Positions 16,646-26,431 are shown, counted from the first letter of the stretch. The stretch is DNA of 51,222 nucleotides from an uncultured Bacilli bacterium (GCA_947623735.1 CANQHE010000005.1:1-51222), one strand, 5' to 3'. Numbers and translations: made by a program. Notes: a model not told the origin generated them from the sequence alone.

Positions 16646-16738
16646 GTTAATCCTTTTTTAAAATGTATACGCATCATTAGTTAAAATGTATACATACTTA
16701 TGTTGTATAATATATCTCTTGAAAGGAGATATTTTTAT

Positions 16739-18034
16739 ATGCATAATAAAGAATATGCACTAAAACTTATTCAAAATAAAATTGATGGAAATAATAATTA
16801 TTCTTATTCTCAAATTGCTTCTTTAACTGGATATACAAAAACTCAAATATATAGACTTTCAGTACAATTAAATAAAAAGGATATTAATTCTATTTTAGTT
16901 CACGGTTTAACAAATAAACCTTCTAATAACTCTCCCTCTCCAAAAGAAATAGAATTTATTAAGAACTTCAAGAATAAATATCCGATTATTAGTATAACAC
17001 AATTTATGGATATTTACCATGAAGATATTATTTTTAATAAGAAAATGTTTAGTGTTGTTAAAGAATATAATCTTAAGGTTAGAAGTTATTCTTTCTTTGA
17101 ATCTTTATATGAAAAATTTAATTGGATTAAACCTATTAAACATAAATGTTTTAATAAAGAATATGAAACTCATCCTTTAAGAGAACCCTCACCTCAAAGA
17201 GGCATCTTAATTATGATTGATGGTACTCCTCACGATTGGTTTCAAAATAATAGAAAATCTTCATTACATTTAGCTATTGATGATGCTACTGGTGAAGCTT
17301 TATGTGGTTGGTTTATGCCTACTGAATGTTTAGAAGGTTATGTCCATATGCTTGAAATTTTGGTTACTAAGTATGGTATCCCTGAAAATCTTTATTGTGA
17401 TAAACATACTATACTTATTAATCCTAAAGATGGTGAATTAACTAACTTTGGTCATATGTGTGAGGACTTAGGTATTAATATTATCGCTGCTAATACTCCA
17501 CAGGCTAAAGGCAAAGTTGAAAAATGGAATAATACTATTCAAAATAGATTAATTAATGATATTAGAAGATATAATATTAAATCCATTGAAGAATTAAATA
17601 AATTCTTTAATGATTATTATTGTAACTATCTTAATCACAAATATGCTTATGAACCTAAAGAAGAAGATACTGCATTTGTCCCTTTAGATAATATGGATTT
17701 ATCTAATATTTTATGTATTAGAGACGCTAGAACTATCCTTAATGGTAATATGATTTCTTGGAATAATAATTACTATCAAATATTAGATAGAGATAGTTCT
17801 ATTAAACAAATATATAGAGGAACAGAAATAACCGTTTATGAAAATGTTTTAACAAAAGTCATAAGAGTTAAATATTATAACATCTTTTATGAAACTAAAC
17901 AAATTGAAGGTCATAGACAAGACCCAGTTAAAAAAGAACAATTAAGAATAGATAATCAAAAACAATTAGAAAAAGTTTTGAGAGAACGAGATGAAAGATT
18001 AAAAGCAAGGGCGAACAAAGAGAGTTTATCTTGA
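16739..18034 (+). CDS. DDE transposase, IS1202/ISNCY family
   Basis: 431 residues from ATG 16739 (AAAGGAG upstream). The N-terminal HTH is near residues 20-40 (YSQIASLTGYTKTQIYRL). The DDE core has DGTPHDWF (first Asp, near 160), the second acidic site in YCDKHTIL (near 222) and NTPQAKGKVEKWN with the last Glu (near 262). The C-terminal part is a beta domain. The coding frame is intact, so the element may be active. Confidence 0.92.
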   Translation: MHNKEYALKLIQNKIDGNNNYSYSQIASLTGYTKTQIYRLSVQLNKKDINSILVHGLTNKPSNNSPSPKEIEFIKNFKNKYPIISITQFMDIYHEDIIFNKKMFSVVKEYNLKVRSYSFFESLYEKFNWIKPIKHKCFNKEYETHPLREPSPQRGILIMIDGTPHDWFQNNRKSSLHLAIDDATGEALCGWFMPTECLEGYVHMLEILVTKYGIPENLYCDKHTILINPKDGELTNFGHMCEDLGINIIAANTPQAKGKVEKWNNTIQNRLINDIRRYNIKSIEELNKFFNDYYCNYLNHKYAYEPKEEDTAFVPLDNMDLSNILCIRDARTILNGNMISWNNNYYQILDRDSSIKQIYRGTEITVYENVLTKVIRVKYYNIFYETKQIEGHRQDPVKKEQLRIDNQKQLEKVLRERDERLKARANKESLS

Positions 18035-18046
18035 CCCTTGCTTTTT
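18001..18046 (+). terminator. Transposase terminator
   Basis: AAAGCAAGGG pairs with CCCTTGCTTTTT; the transposase stop codon is within the hairpin and a T run follows. Confidence 0.75.
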
Positions 18047-18137
18047 AGATTTCATCATTTAAAATACTTGTTTAAACAAAGTCTTCTTTGTTTGTTATCT
18101 ATATCACAAATCGTATACATTTTAACTAATGATTAAC

Positions 18138-18155
18138 ACCTAACTTGACTTATTT
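18138..18155 (+). repeat. Target-site duplication, right copy (18 bases)
   Basis: Exact copy of 16628-16645. It includes the stop codon of dacF, so the element landed within bases of the gene's end. Only one arm of the terminator hairpin remains here. Confidence 0.92.
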
Positions 18156-19301
18156 ACCGGCGGTTATAGTTTTTAAATTACGTTTTAAATAATCGAAAAA
18201 ACTAGCTTTTCTAAGATCTTCTTTAATTATAATATCAATTTCATTTATAATATTACCTTCATTATTTATAATCTCGGCGGTACCAACAATAGAATTTTTA
18301 CTTAAGGGAGCTATTATTTTATTTGCTTTAATATTAACACTATATTCTCCGACTTTTTCAGTTAGGCCTAAAATTTCCGTAGCATTTTCTTTTAAGTAAA
18401 CTTTAACTTGAGATACTTTTCCTCTTTCAACGGGAATTGTGCCTAAACTTTTTTCTTTGGATAAAATAATATTGTTTTTAAAAGAGTTAAAACCATAAGA
18501 TAAGAGAGTCGCGGTATCTTTACTACGGGTATCAGCACTGCTAGATTTCATAACAACACTAATTAATCTTAAACCATTTTTTTTGGCTGTAGCCGTAAGA
18601 CAATAACCAGCATCAGGAGTATAACCTGTTTTTAAGCCATCAACACCATCATAAAATCTAACTAAACGATTGGTATTTACTAACCATATTTGAGAACCAT
18701 CAGGTTTGGTTAAATAATCTTCATAGATAGATGTGAATTTTAGGATATCTTCATGTTTTAAAAGTTCTTTCGCGATCAGAGACATATCACGAGCCGTTGA
18801 GTAATGATTTTCACTATCAAGACCATGAGGGTTAGCAAATAAAGTGTTTTTAAGTCCTAGTTCTTGAGCTTTTTCATTCATTAATTTAACAAAGGAATCA
18901 ACACTACCACTTACTTTTTCAGCCATGGCAACAACAGCATCATTAGCACTTGATATAGCAATACATTTTAGTAAATCTTCAACTTTATATTCTTCTCCGG
19001 CTTGTAAAAATACTTGAGAGCCACCCATACCACTGGCATTTTCACTAATTAAAACTTTATCATTATATTTAAGAGAACCATTTTCAATTTGTTCCATTAT
19101 TAAAAGCATACTCATAATTTTCGTCATACTGGCCATTGGAAGTCGGGTATCGGCATCTTTTTCATATAAAACTTTACCACTTTCGTAATCTATTAAGATG
19201 GCACTTTTAGCATCTAAATTTAGAGAATCGGCGAGAACATTACAGGGAATGATTGAAAATAAAAAGGCCCCTATTAAGAAAGATATTATTAGTTTTTTCA
19301 A
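18150..19301 (-). CDS. dacF: D-alanyl-D-alanine carboxypeptidase (PBP5 type, DacF/DacA-like)
   Basis: Trims the terminal D-Ala of peptidoglycan stem peptides outside the membrane. 383 residues with an N-terminal signal peptide (residues 1-24, ending near ADS). Active-site motifs are SMTK (SxxK, near residue 58), SAN (near 118) and KTG (near 222). A beta-rich C-terminal domain follows, then a short amphipathic, basic tail for membrane attachment. The IS just downstream split its terminator. dacF is my best name by length and context; dacA or dacB types cannot be excluded. Confidence 0.88.
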   Translation of the reverse strand: MKKLIISFLIGAFLFSIIPCNVLADSLNLDAKSAILIDYESGKVLYEKDADTRLPMASMTKIMSMLLIMEQIENGSLKYNDKVLISENASGMGGSQVFLQAGEEYKVEDLLKCIAISSANDAVVAMAEKVSGSVDSFVKLMNEKAQELGLKNTLFANPHGLDSENHYSTARDMSLIAKELLKHEDILKFTSIYEDYLTKPDGSQIWLVNTNRLVRFYDGVDGLKTGYTPDAGYCLTATAKKNGLRLISVVMKSSSADTRSKDTATLLSYGFNSFKNNIILSKEKSLGTIPVERGKVSQVKVYLKENATEILGLTEKVGEYSVNIKANKIIAPLSKNSIVGTAEIINNEGNIINEIDIIIKEDLRKASFFDYLKRNLKTITAGK

Positions 19302-19343
19302 ATTTTAACACCTCTAATTAATATGTACGATTAATTTAAAAGT

Positions 19344-19763
19344 TTATGACACTATTGTGCGACTTCTAGTTAAAAAAATGGGATTTATTTTATAATATTG
19401 GGACATGCGATATTCGAAACATTCTAGTAAAATAGAAATTCGGTTCATTTCTTTTATATCAGGGTATCGACGTTCTTTGGTGATTAAGAAAATTATTTTA
19501 TTTAAGTTTTCATAGATGTCAGGGGCAAAGTTTTCAATTAAATGAAGATAACTATGCGCATTTTTAGTTAAGGCTAGACCATTAGCAACGGTTTTGCGGG
19601 TGGGAAATCCTAGTAAATTTAGTTCTTCAACCGATATTAAATGGTGATAAGTAATATAGTTGTCAGAACTCGCTTTAAAACCTAATATGTCGATATCATC
19701 TTTTATATATAAATTACATAATTCTGTCATTACTTTACTTTTACTATTACAATAATTTTTCAT
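19344..19763 (-). CDS. HNH-like small protein
   Basis: 139 residues. YHHLISVEEL near residue 40 and NAHSYLHLIE near residue 68 resemble the two halves of a beta-beta-alpha (HNH-like) metal finger, with histidines in place. A cysteine pair is absent. Function unknown; it could be a nuclease or an inactive relative. It sits immediately upstream of dacF on the same strand. Confidence 0.55.
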   Translation of the reverse strand: MKNYCNSKSKVMTELCNLYIKDDIDILGFKASSDNYITYHHLISVEELNLLGFPTRKTVANGLALTKNAHSYLHLIENFAPDIYENLNKIIFLITKERRYPDIKEMNRISILLECFEYRMSQYYKINPIFLTRSRTIVS

Positions 19764-19869
19764 GAAATCACCCTACTTTATATTTTATATGTTAATATAA
19801 GTTTAGAAATAGTACAAGTATTTAATAGGATTTTTATAGCTAAAAAGGGGCTGTTGAATAATTAATTGT

Positions 19870-21506
19870 TTAATTATTTGACAGTTTCTTTTCTTTTGGC
19901 TTTACATATGGAAATATTTCTTTATGTAAATTACTGGGAGTTTTCCAACAGTTTCTTTTGAACTTATTATTTTCATAAGACTCGAAATATCTTCTTACAT
20001 TAACTCCTAAACATATTAACATTATTTCTGCTGAAACCTTTTTTAATCCTCGTCTTCTTATTCTATCATAGTTCATATTATTTTTGATTTGTCCAAAGGT
20101 TCCTTCTACTTGTATACTTCTATTTATTCGTATTTCAATTCCTTTTGGACTTAATAAATTTTTTCTTACTTGTTCTTTTAGTAATTCATATTCTGGAATT
20201 AATTCATAATATCTGTAATTATAATCTTTTTTTTAAATTTAGACTTGCATTTATAAGAATAATTGCATTCATTACAACCAACAAATTTATATAATTTTCC
20301 TTCTTTGCTTTTTCTTCTATGATAGTAATCAAAAGGAACTTCTTCGCCAATACAAGTATTTAAACACATTATTCCATCATCAAATGTATAAAATAACTGG
20401 GGTGATTTTCCAGTTGCTTCTCCTTCCCATTGTTGAAATTTTACATAATTTTTAATTTTATGTTCTTGCATATATTTATAATTATTATAATTTCCATATC
20501 CAGCATCATCACATTCATTTGAAGGGTAAACACCATAATATTTAAAATATAAGTCATTCATTGGGATAAAAGTTTTGATATCATTTCTTTCTTGAAAGAC
20601 TCCATACATTACAATCAACAAAGAAGATACAAATACTTGTACATTATAGGCAGCATGAAAATCACGACTTAGTTTAGAATAGTAATCTCCTTTTAATACC
20701 ATTGCTGTGGCATCATAATCTGTTTTAAAATAAGAATTTCTATTCTCACCACATATTTTTTCTTTTTCTTCATACTCTAGCAATTTCACTAAATATGTAT
20801 GTCCTAGCTTATAATTTTTTTGCTGTTTTGTTAATCTTTTTCCTTTTCCATTGGGAATATGATTGATATCTATATTACTATTTTTAGTGTAATCTTGAAG
20901 AATATCACTAAATGTTTTTGAATCTATAAGTGTTTTAAAATTAAAATTATCATATCCTATCTCCAGTAATAATTTTTTGATTTTTTCGTTTAATTTATTA
21001 TGAAATTTAGCTGGTTTCCAAACAAATTTATATTTATTAGCATTTGCCTCTATTTTAGTTCCATCTAAAAATACATCATCTATTTTTAACTGAAATTCTT
21101 TGATGATTTGCTTCGTTATACAAGTAAATATTTCATATTGCTTAGGTACAATATATTCATTTATAAATAAACATATTGTAGAAAAGTCTGGTATCTGTCC
21201 TTCCATGATATAGCTTACTCTTGTATCAAAAATACATTTATCTTCAATATCTCTAAGTGTTGCTTTAAATTTAGAAAAACAATAAATAATCATAGCAAAT
21301 AAATTATATATAGAATAGCCTTTTGGACCTTTACATTTTTCCTTTTCTTGCTTTACATTGTCCAAAATGTTTCCTACTCCTGAATTTTCCAAAAAACGCA
21401 TAAATTTATCTATTTTTTCAAATTCTACGTTACATTTTTCTGAAGGCACTATGAAAAGTGACCTTTTTGTGTTAAAATATTCCATGTGATACAACTCCTT
21501 GAACAA
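19870..21506 (-). pseudogene. IS1182-family transposase, frame broken at an A8 run
   Basis: The first 435 residues read from 21506 to 20199: N-terminal domain, DGTKIEANANKYKF (DDE acidic residue near 155) and a late Cys cluster. At 20227-20234 the coding strand has AAAAAAAA followed by G. A -1 shift there restores the rest of the family's C-terminus (about 120 residues: EGTFGQIKNN and RRRG motifs), ending at 19870. The zero-frame sequence includes A AAA AAG, a classical -1 slippery heptamer. Either programmed frameshifting yields the full enzyme or the copy is inactive by a one-base loss. Confidence 0.85.
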
Positions 21507-21526
21507 GACTATTGTATCACAATTTG

Positions 21527-21551
21527 GCTAGAAAGTACCATACTTTCTAGC
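21527..21551 (+). terminator. Perfect hairpin at the upstream end of the IS1182 element
   Basis: GCTAGAAAGTA and TACTTTCTAGC form an 11-base-pair stem with a CCA loop and T6 on the plus strand. It lies just ahead of the transposase start and may insulate the element from outside transcription. Confidence 0.65.
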
Positions 21552-21646
21552 TTTTTTGAAATATTAAAAAAAAGAAACTGTCAAATAATTAAACAATTAA
21601 TTATTCAACAGCCCCTTTTATTTGATAATGGTTGGAAGTTGTTTAG

Positions 21647-22072
21647 TTAGCTTAAATTATTATATTCTTCATCAGTTACAGGTTCTAGCCAAATATTTTC
21701 TGTTTCTTCGCCGGGTACTTCAACAGCGATATGACTAAACCAAGAGTCTTTTTGGGCACCATGCCAGTGTTTTACGTTCGCTGGAATTACGACAACATCA
21801 CCTGGAGATAGTTTTTGAACCTTTTTTCCTTCTTCCTGATAGTAACCATATCCAGAGACACAAATTAAAACTTGGCCGCCTCCTGATTTAGAGGCATGGA
21901 TATGCCAATTATTTCTACATCCTGGTTCAAATGTTACATTTGCAAAACTGATTCCATTTTCCGTTTTGCCAAGAGGATTTAGATAACTGTTACCTGTAAA
22001 ATACTTGGCATAAGCATCGTTGGGATTTCCTAAGCCAAAGACATTTAATTTGTCAAATTCCTCTTTATTCAT
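21647..22072 (-). CDS. Cupin-domain protein
   Basis: About 141 residues forming a single cupin barrel. Metal-binding histidines are in NNWHIHAS (near 61-66) and KHWHGA (near 104-107), with the Gly-rich PGDVVVIP between. Last gene of the TetR-controlled operon; its start overlaps the end of the CMD gene. Commonly paired with CMD-family proteins. Substrate unknown. An ATG 9 bases earlier is a possible alternative start. Confidence 0.85.
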   Translation of the reverse strand: MNKEEFDKLNVFGLGNPNDAYAKYFTGNSYLNPLGKTENGISFANVTFEPGCRNNWHIHASKSGGGQVLICVSGYGYYQEEGKKVQKLSPGDVVVIPANVKHWHGAQKDSWFSHIAVEVPGEETENIWLEPVTDEEYNNLS

Positions 22073-22397
22073 TTTTATCATCACTTCCATAAACTTCCTC
22101 AATTAAAGGAAAAGTACTCCAGGCTTTAGGCCATCCTGAGTAAAATGCTAATTGGGTTACGGTTTCAACGACTTCCTCTTTTGTAAGACCATGCTCTTTT
22201 CCAAGCACAAGATGACTTTTTAATTGAGGGAATAAGCCTTGGGCAAATAAGGCGGATATAGTAATTAGACTTCTATCTCTAGGAGATAATTTATCTTCCC
22301 GGTTCCATACCTTTCCAAATAATACATCATCATTTAATTTGGCAAATAAAGGGGCTATATTGCCTAACTTTTCTCTACCGGCTGTTTGTTTTTTCAT
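22065..22397 (-). CDS. Carboxymuconolactone decarboxylase (CMD) family protein
   Basis: 110 residues, one CMD/AhpD-like helical domain: REDKLSPRDRSLITIS at the start of the core and the active-site-region histidines in LKSHL and EHGLTKEEV. The CxxC pair of AhpD peroxidases is missing, so it is closer to the decarboxylase branch. Followed by the cupin gene with an 8-base overlap. Exact reaction unknown. Confidence 0.85.
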   Translation of the reverse strand: MKKQTAGREKLGNIAPLFAKLNDDVLFGKVWNREDKLSPRDRSLITISALFAQGLFPQLKSHLVLGKEHGLTKEEVVETVTQLAFYSGWPKAWSTFPLIEEVYGSDDKNE

Positions 22398-22495
22398 ATT
22401 TATTTTTCCTCCTCTAAATTTTTAAATTTTTCGATTTTATCTTTATTTGATATTTGCATCTTTATAATAAATACTTAATAGTTATACTTATAATT

Positions 22496-22963
22496 CTACA
22501 TAATCCAACTTGTTATATCACTAGCTGATACATTGCTTGAAAATATGCGCGCACTCACAAAGTTAAGGTTACTATAAGTATTTTTTAAAGTATTAAAACT
22601 ATTATTTACACTTGAACCTCCTGATGTTGCAAATATATAGATTTTTTTCTTTTCAAGATTATTTTCTTCAATAAAAGTATTAATTATGGTTGGGGCTAAA
22701 TCCCACCAGATTGGAAAACCAATTAAGACAGTATCATAATTACTTAAATTAGAAACTTTATTTTTTACCTCTGGCCTTCTAGATAGATTTTTCATTTCAA
22801 TTGATGATCGGCTTTCGTTATTAGTCCAATCTAAGTCTTCATTGGTATATTTATTTACAGGTTCAATTTCAAATAAATCACCGCCTATATATGTAGCAAT
22901 TTTATTTGCTACTCCTCTTGTTACACCACTTGCTGAAAAATAACTTACTAAAATTTTACTCAT
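22496..22963 (-). CDS. Flavodoxin-like protein (soluble)
   Basis: 155 residues from ATG 22963 (GGAAGG upstream). FMN-phosphate loop SYFSASGVTRGVA lies at residues 6-18, and the IGFPIWW segment near 83 shapes the flavin site; the ATSGGS loop is near 115. It belongs to the long-loop flavodoxins found with aldo-keto reductases in Bacillota. Paralog of the flavodoxin at 25098. Probably an electron carrier or a quinone/flavin reductase in this operon. Confidence 0.88.
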   Translation of the reverse strand: MSKILVSYFSASGVTRGVANKIATYIGGDLFEIEPVNKYTNEDLDWTNNESRSSIEMKNLSRRPEVKNKVSNLSNYDTVLIGFPIWWDLAPTIINTFIEENNLEKKKIYIFATSGGSSVNNSFNTLKNTYSNLNFVSARIFSSNVSASDITSWIM

Positions 22964-22994
22964 AAAATCATTCCTTCCTTCTTTATTAAAATTT

Positions 22995-24095
22995 TTAGTA
23001 CCAATCGTGTTTTTCATTACGATCTAAATTATTTATTTGATTCATTTCATCTTCAGTTAATTCAAAATCATAAATATCGGTATTTTCTTTTATGTGGTCA
23101 GGATTAGAGGAACCTGGGATTACCACAACACCTTTTTGTAAGTTCCACCGAAGAATTACTTGAGCTGATGAGACATGATGGGTATTGGCTATATTAACTA
23201 TTGCTTCATTATTTAATAATTTACTTGTATGCCCTCTTCCTCCGAAAGGATACCACCCCTGGACGACAATATCTAAATTTTCGATATAGGGTATAACATC
23301 ATTTTCTTGATAATAAGGATGAATCTCGTTTTGGACAAGAGTGGGCTTAATATTTACTTGAGGCAAAAATTCTTCTAATTCTTTAACATACCAATTAGAT
23401 AAGCCTAAAGAATGAATCTTACCACTGGCAACATATTTTTCCATAGCTTTATAAGCTTTAACATCATCAGTACCTGGATGATGGAGCAACATCATATCAA
23501 TGTAGTCTATATCTAATTTTTTAAGAGCAAGTTCGATGGCACTTTCAGGATCAGCATATTGAGTAGGATATATTTTGGTAATAACAAATATTTCTTCTCT
23601 GGGTATTCCAGAATCTCTAATTGCTTGGCCTATTTCTTCTTCATTACCATACATATAAGCGGTATCGATTAATCTTACGCCGGAAGCTAAAGCACTTGAT
23701 ACGGCATCATAACAAGTATCCCCTGTTAGACTGTATGTTCCAAGACCATTTAAAGGCATAATATTACCATCATTTAAAGTAACTTGTCTTTTGGTTAAAT
23801 CAAAATTAAGATTTGGGTAATTAGATTTTATAAAACTATCTTTACTATCTTTATTATCATTGTTATCATTATTATTCATGGTATTTTCTCCTACGTTATC
23901 AAAAACTTTTATTCCAAATATTTTAATAATAATTCCATTATCATAACCACTCTTTGAATTACTGTTTAATTTATGAACTTTACTTATCTGATAGGTTAAG
24001 GCTTTAAATTCAATAGTTCCGCCATCTTTTAAGTGAAATGGGATGGGAATAAATAATATTAAAATAAGGATTATAATTAGCAATTTCTTGTTCAT
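22995..24095 (-). CDS. Membrane-anchored aldo-keto reductase
   Basis: 366 residues. An N-terminal hydrophobic segment (about residues 4-22) is followed by a linker rich in Asn and Asp (about 73-90), then the aldo-keto reductase barrel from about residue 100. The tetrad is visible: Asp in DTAYMYGN, Tyr in the same motif, Lys in TKIYP and His in LLHHPG. NADPH-binding IPGSSNPDH is near the end. Anchoring of an AKR to the outside of the membrane is uncommon. Start overlaps the hydrolase stop by 4 bases. Confidence 0.88.
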   Translation of the reverse strand: MNKKLLIIILILILFIPIPFHLKDGGTIEFKALTYQISKVHKLNSNSKSGYDNGIIIKIFGIKVFDNVGENTMNNNDNNDNKDSKDSFIKSNYPNLNFDLTKRQVTLNDGNIMPLNGLGTYSLTGDTCYDAVSSALASGVRLIDTAYMYGNEEEIGQAIRDSGIPREEIFVITKIYPTQYADPESAIELALKKLDIDYIDMMLLHHPGTDDVKAYKAMEKYVASGKIHSLGLSNWYVKELEEFLPQVNIKPTLVQNEIHPYYQENDVIPYIENLDIVVQGWYPFGGRGHTSKLLNNEAIVNIANTHHVSSAQVILRWNLQKGVVVIPGSSNPDHIKENTDIYDFELTEDEMNQINNLDRNEKHDWY

Positions 24096-25084
24096 TTTAA
24101 GTTTTCCTTAAAAAACTTTGCTATTTTATTAAAAGGAATTAGATCTTTATTATCATATAAATCAGTATGGACGGCATTCGGAATAAGCAAAAGTTCTTTA
24201 TTAGCGGGATATTTACTGTTTGTTATCATATTTTGATAGGCATCTTTACTGAAATAACAAGAATGGGCTTTTTCGCCATGAATCATTAAAACAGCACTTC
24301 TTATTTCATTACTATATTGTAAGATGGGTTGATTGATAAAAGACATACAGCCGATTTTATTCCAGCCACCATTAGAATTTAAACTTCTTTTATGATAAGC
24401 CCTACCTTTATAATATGCACTATAATCTTTAACATAAAAGGGAGCATCTTCGGGTACAGGTAAATCTAGGCATCCCCCACCAAGTTCATAATGGCCATTT
24501 TGATAATCAATTATTCTTTGAGCATTAAGATTTTTCTTTAATTCATAGCGAGATTCTTCATTATCGCCAGCATCAAAATAACCATTAGCGTTTACTCTAG
24601 ACATATCATACATGGTTGAAGTAACCGTAGCTTTTATTCTAGTGTCGAGAGCAGCCACATTTAAAGCCATGCCACCCCAGCCACAAATTCCTATAATACC
24701 AATTCTTTCAGGATCAACATTTGGGAGAGTTGATAAAAAATCGATAGATGCTTGAAAATCTTCAGTATTTATATCAGGACTAGCCATATATCTTGGTGTT
24801 CCTCCTGATTCGCCAGTAAATGAAGGGTCAAAAGCAAGAGTTAAAAATCCTCTTTCGGCAAGTTCCTGGGCATATAAGCCACTTGCTTGTTCTTTTACGG
24901 CACCAAAAGGTCCACATACACTGATGGCGGAGAGTTTTCCTTCATAATTAATAGGCTCATATAAATCAGCTACAAGTGTTAAGCCATAACGATTATGAAA
25001 AGTTACTTTCTGGTGATTTACCTTATCACTTTTAGGGAATGTTTTATCCCATTCTTCAACTAAATGCAATTTTTCTTCTTTCAT
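24092..25084 (-). CDS. Alpha/beta hydrolase (YcjY/DLH-type)
   Basis: 330 residues with the alpha/beta-hydrolase fold. The nucleophile elbow reads GICGWGG (near residue 128), with Cys in place of the usual Ser, as in dienelactone hydrolases; Asp and His are expected near ALMIHGEKAH and NAVHTDLYD. No signal peptide. AGGAG precedes the ATG. In the redox operon it follows the flavodoxin gene. Substrate unknown. Confidence 0.85.
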   Translation of the reverse strand: MKEEKLHLVEEWDKTFPKSDKVNHQKVTFHNRYGLTLVADLYEPINYEGKLSAISVCGPFGAVKEQASGLYAQELAERGFLTLAFDPSFTGESGGTPRYMASPDINTEDFQASIDFLSTLPNVDPERIGIIGICGWGGMALNVAALDTRIKATVTSTMYDMSRVNANGYFDAGDNEESRYELKKNLNAQRIIDYQNGHYELGGGCLDLPVPEDAPFYVKDYSAYYKGRAYHKRSLNSNGGWNKIGCMSFINQPILQYSNEIRSAVLMIHGEKAHSCYFSKDAYQNMITNSKYPANKELLLIPNAVHTDLYDNKDLIPFNKIAKFFKENLK

Positions 25085-25097
25085 TTTTTATTTCTCC

Positions 25098-25757
25098 TTA
25101 ATAATTTAAACTATTAACCCAATTTTTTACTTCAGTTTCACTTGCTCCGGAACCAAATCTGTGGCCATCAAGCCAAGTAATATTTTTATTATAATTTTTA
25201 AGGGTACTTAGGCTACCACTTATGCCAGTACTACCTGATGTACAAAATGGAATAATAGTTTTACCATTTAAATTATGATTATCTAAAAATGTTAAGATTA
25301 TTTTAGGAACATCTCCCCACCAAATAGGATAGCCTAAATAGATTACATCATAATTATCAGTATTGATAGTACTTGCAATTTCTGGACGAGCATTAGAATC
25401 ATTTTGTTCTTTAGTAGCACGAGAAGTATCATTTCCGTAATTTAAATCACTAGTAGTATATTTTTCTTTGGGGATTATTTCAATTAAATCGCCATCTGCC
25501 CAATTTTTAATATATTCGGCAATTTTCTTGGTTGTACCAGTTGCCGAAAAATAAATAATGGCCACTTTTTTAGCATTAGTTGTTTCATTATCATTGGTGG
25601 TTTCTTCATTATTTTCTTGCGTTTTATTTTAAGATTCATTACTAATTTCTTTTTCATTTGGATTTGAATTATTGTTAGAACTTATAACCCAAAAACTAAC
25701 CCCTACTATGGCAATTACTACTATGGTAACAATTAAAATTATTATTTTTTTATTCAT
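25098..25757 (-). pseudogene. Membrane-anchored flavodoxin split by an in-frame stop
   Basis: From ATG 25757 the frame encodes a hydrophobic anchor (residues about 3-25) and an Asn/Glu-rich linker. TAA at 25629-25631 interrupts the linker, and the same frame then continues without shift into a complete flavodoxin domain (IYFSATGTTKKIA, LGYPIWW, FCTSGSTG). A GTG at 25565 could start a soluble version, but no ribosome site precedes it. TAA may derive from CAA. Either a nonsense-mutated gene, a sequencing error, or a genuine soluble flavodoxin with a vestigial anchor ORF. Confidence 0.75.
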
Positions 25758-25816
25758 TATTATTTTCCTTCTTTTTTTTTATTTTATAGTTAATAAATGT
25801 TTATTAAGGTATTAAT

Positions 25817-26431
25817 TCATTTAATACCCCCTAATATTTTTGTTAGCCCCATTTTTATCATTTCTTTATCAGTATAAAATTTATATTTTAGATGAGCCTT
25901 ATTTATTGCTTCTTTCATTTTGTCTGTTAGAGAAGTATAAGGATAAATTCCTACTAAAAAAGGTAATATAGTAAAGGTCAGTTCTTCAGCCTCTTTATCT
26001 TTTAGATTAAAGAATTTACATAAACACTCTTCTAATAAAGAAATAGATTCTTTATAGGCTAATTTGAAATTAGTAATATTTTCAACGCGACTATTGGCTT
26101 CCATTTCAAACATATTCATAGAAATAAGTTTTAATAAAGTTTTCCTTTTCAAAAGCGAATCCGTAATTTTATCTATAAAATCTTCTTTTAATAGTTTTTC
26201 ATTTTTAAGAAGAGTAGATAAATCTTCGTTCCATTTTAAATATTCTCTTTCAAGAAGAGCTAAAAATATTTCTTCTTTAGTTTCAAAATAATTATAAATA
26301 GAAGTTCTACCAACACTTATGTGACTACCAATAAGTTTAATATTTATATCTTTAAAATCCAATTCTTGGTATAACTTTTCACAAGCATTAATAATTTCTT
26401 CTTTTCTTTCATCTATGAGGTGTTTTTCCAA
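25817..26431 (-). CDS. TetR-family regulator of the redox operon
   Basis: 204 residues. The HTH lies in the first 50 residues (ISVGRTSIYNYFETKEEIF), followed by the helical ligand-binding domain with no identified inducer. Start is TTG preceded by AGGAGG at good spacing. It is the first gene of the same-strand series hydrolase, reductase, flavodoxins, CMD and cupin, 60 bases before the next gene. Two matching palindromes at its promoter suggest autoregulation and control of the whole operon. Confidence 0.88.
   Translation of the reverse strand: MEKHLIDERKEEIINACEKLYQELDFKDINIKLIGSHISVGRTSIYNYFETKEEIFLALLEREYLKWNEDLSTLLKNEKLLKEDFIDKITDSLLKRKTLLKLISMNMFEMEANSRVENITNFKLAYKESISLLEECLCKFFNLKDKEAEELTFTILPFLVGIYPYTSLTDKMKEAINKAHLKYKFYTDKEMIKMGLTKILGGIK

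Larger units (their letters stand above)
16646..18137 (+). mobile_element. IS1202/ISNCY-type insertion sequence
   Basis: A 1492-base element with terminal inverted repeats 16646-16672 and 18111-18137 (23 of 27 bases matching, starting GTTAATC). A second internal copy of the repeat core, ATCATTAGTTAAAATG..., follows the left end and matches the right end perfectly over 21 bases. An exact 18-bp target duplication flanks it. One transposase gene fills it. Intact appearance suggests recent insertion. Confidence 0.9.
19843..21619 (-). mobile_element. IS1182-type insertion sequence
   Basis: Terminal inverted repeats 19843-19892 and 21570-21619 are perfect over 50 bases (both ends start AAAAGGGGCTGTTG). 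One transposase frame lies between, interrupted once. No clear target duplication flanks it. The element lies between the cupin end of the redox operon and the HNH-like gene. Confidence 0.9.

Noticed and set aside
21619-21660. Target duplication for the IS1182 element
   Set aside because: No direct repeat of meaningful length flanks the two 50-bp inverted repeats.
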